The notes under the pieces: generated by a model
Database searches by the model: none
Seen by the model: the letters and a program-made list of their open reading frames with translations, nothing else
Told to the model about the DNA's origin: nothing
Position numbers and translations under genes: made by a program
Shown: piece by piece, positions 13,520 through 13,922 of the stretch
How positions within the stretch are numbered: position 1 is the first letter of the stretch
Layout: every line of letters begins with the position of its first letter
Assembly (NCBI GenBank): GCA_009705865.1
Contig: WLSJ01000036.1
Location: 1 to 13,922, forward strand
From: Actinomycetota bacterium
GTDB lineage: Bacteria > Actinomycetota > Acidimicrobiia > Acidimicrobiales > Ilumatobacteraceae
DNA: 13,922 nt
Reading direction: 5' to 3'

Positions 13520-13922
13520 ATGTTTGATTCGTTAGGCGACCGATTACAAGGGATTACAAAGCGTCTTCGCGGCAAAGGTCGTCTGACCGAGGCTGATGTT
13601 GACGACGTACTTGCCGAAATTCGCACTGCACTTCTAGAAGCTGACGTCAACGTTGGTGTCGTGCGCGATGTTGTTGCACGAATTCGCGAAGAAGCAATTG
13701 GTGTCACAGTCTCTGAGGCACTTGACCCCAGTCAACAAATCATCAAGATCGTTAATGCCGAATTGGTGGCAATGCTTGGTGGGGAAACTCTCAAGATTGC
13801 GTACAGCAGTGTTCCGCCCACTGTCATCCTTATGGCTGGTTTGCAAGGGTCGGGTAAAACCACCAGTGCTGCAAAGTTGGCGCGTTGGTTTAAATCACAG
13901 GGTCGTCAACCACTTCTTGTCG
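13520..13922 (+). CDS. ffh: Signal recognition particle protein Ffh, N-terminal part (cut by window end)
   Basis: Ffh is the SRP GTPase that binds signal sequences and 4.5S RNA and docks to FtsY. Only the first 134 codons are present. The protein begins MFDSLGDRLQGITKRLRGKGRL, a typical Ffh N-terminus, with the N-domain motif ALLEADVNVGVV at 38-49. The G-domain P-loop GLQGSGKTTSAAKLA is at 107-121. ATG 13520 matches the conserved N-terminus, but no SD is seen upstream; a TAACCT hexamer ends 9 nt before it. Ffh and FtsY genes are close in this block, separated here by the two envelope genes. The M domain and stop lie beyond the window. Confidence 0.96.
   Translation, partial: MFDSLGDRLQGITKRLRGKGRLTEADVDDVLAEIRTALLEADVNVGVVRDVVARIREEAIGVTVSEALDPSQQIIKIVNAELVAMLGGETLKIAYSSVPPTVILMAGLQGSGKTTSAAKLARWFKSQGRQPLLV

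Overview
The window is a compact, almost gap-free stretch of bacterial chromosome with moderate GC. Most genes lie on the plus strand. The order rsmD - coaD - DivIVA/SepIVA-like coiled-coil gene - DUF177 gene - rpmF - plsX - acpP - rnc - mutM - smc - ftsY - (two extra genes) - ffh is the classic actinobacterial housekeeping block; the mycobacterial sepIVA-rnc-fpg-smc-ftsY region is the closest pattern I know. Frequent GTG/TTG starts, several starts without a Shine-Dalgarno (SD) sequence, and secreted proteins with Thr/Pro linkers suggest Actinomycetota. Acidimicrobiia, perhaps an aquatic lineage, is my best guess; that placement is inference from gene order and style, not from a marker-gene comparison.

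Layout. At the left edge is a short-chain dehydrogenase gene (13-819), tail to tail with a small minus-strand gene for a Cys-rich, zinc-ribbon-like protein (824-1009). The latter diverges from rsmD across only 18 bp. From rsmD (1028) to ftsY (10926) the genes overlap or lie at most about 70 bp apart. They cover 16S rRNA methylation, CoA synthesis, a septal/polar coiled coil, DUF177 and ribosomal protein L32, phospholipid and fatty-acid synthesis (PlsX, ACP), RNase III, the Fpg/MutM DNA glycosylase, the SMC chromosome condensin, and the signal recognition particle (SRP) receptor FtsY. The window ends inside ffh, the SRP GTPase that partners FtsY.

Between ftsY and ffh lie two envelope genes: a secreted protein with an Ig-like region, a Thr-rich linker and a DUF1566/Lcl-like C-terminal domain (10972-11967), and a lipoprotein with a C-terminal I78-inhibitor-like domain (12091-13479). 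The first sits exactly between two perfect 21-bp direct repeats (10906-10926 and 12001-12021). The left copy is the last six codons plus stop of ftsY, and each copy ends in the perfect palindrome TTATTCGAATAA. This looks like the footprint of an insertion, about 1.1 kb long, that used the 3' end of ftsY as its target and left that gene intact. It is the most interesting signal in the window.

Other points of interest: a perfect 8-bp dyad enclosing the smc GTG start; TANNNT (-10-like) hexamers 7-10 nt upstream of four starts that lack a close SD (rsmD, smc, the DUF1566-like gene, ffh), consistent with leaderless transcripts; an ECF-sigma-like promoter motif before the lipoprotein gene; and a stem-loop ahead of rpmF. 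I found no tRNA, rRNA, CRISPR array, transposase or recombinase gene. No stretch above 300 bp lacks a gene; the longest gap, 11968-12090, holds the second repeat copy and the promoter candidate.
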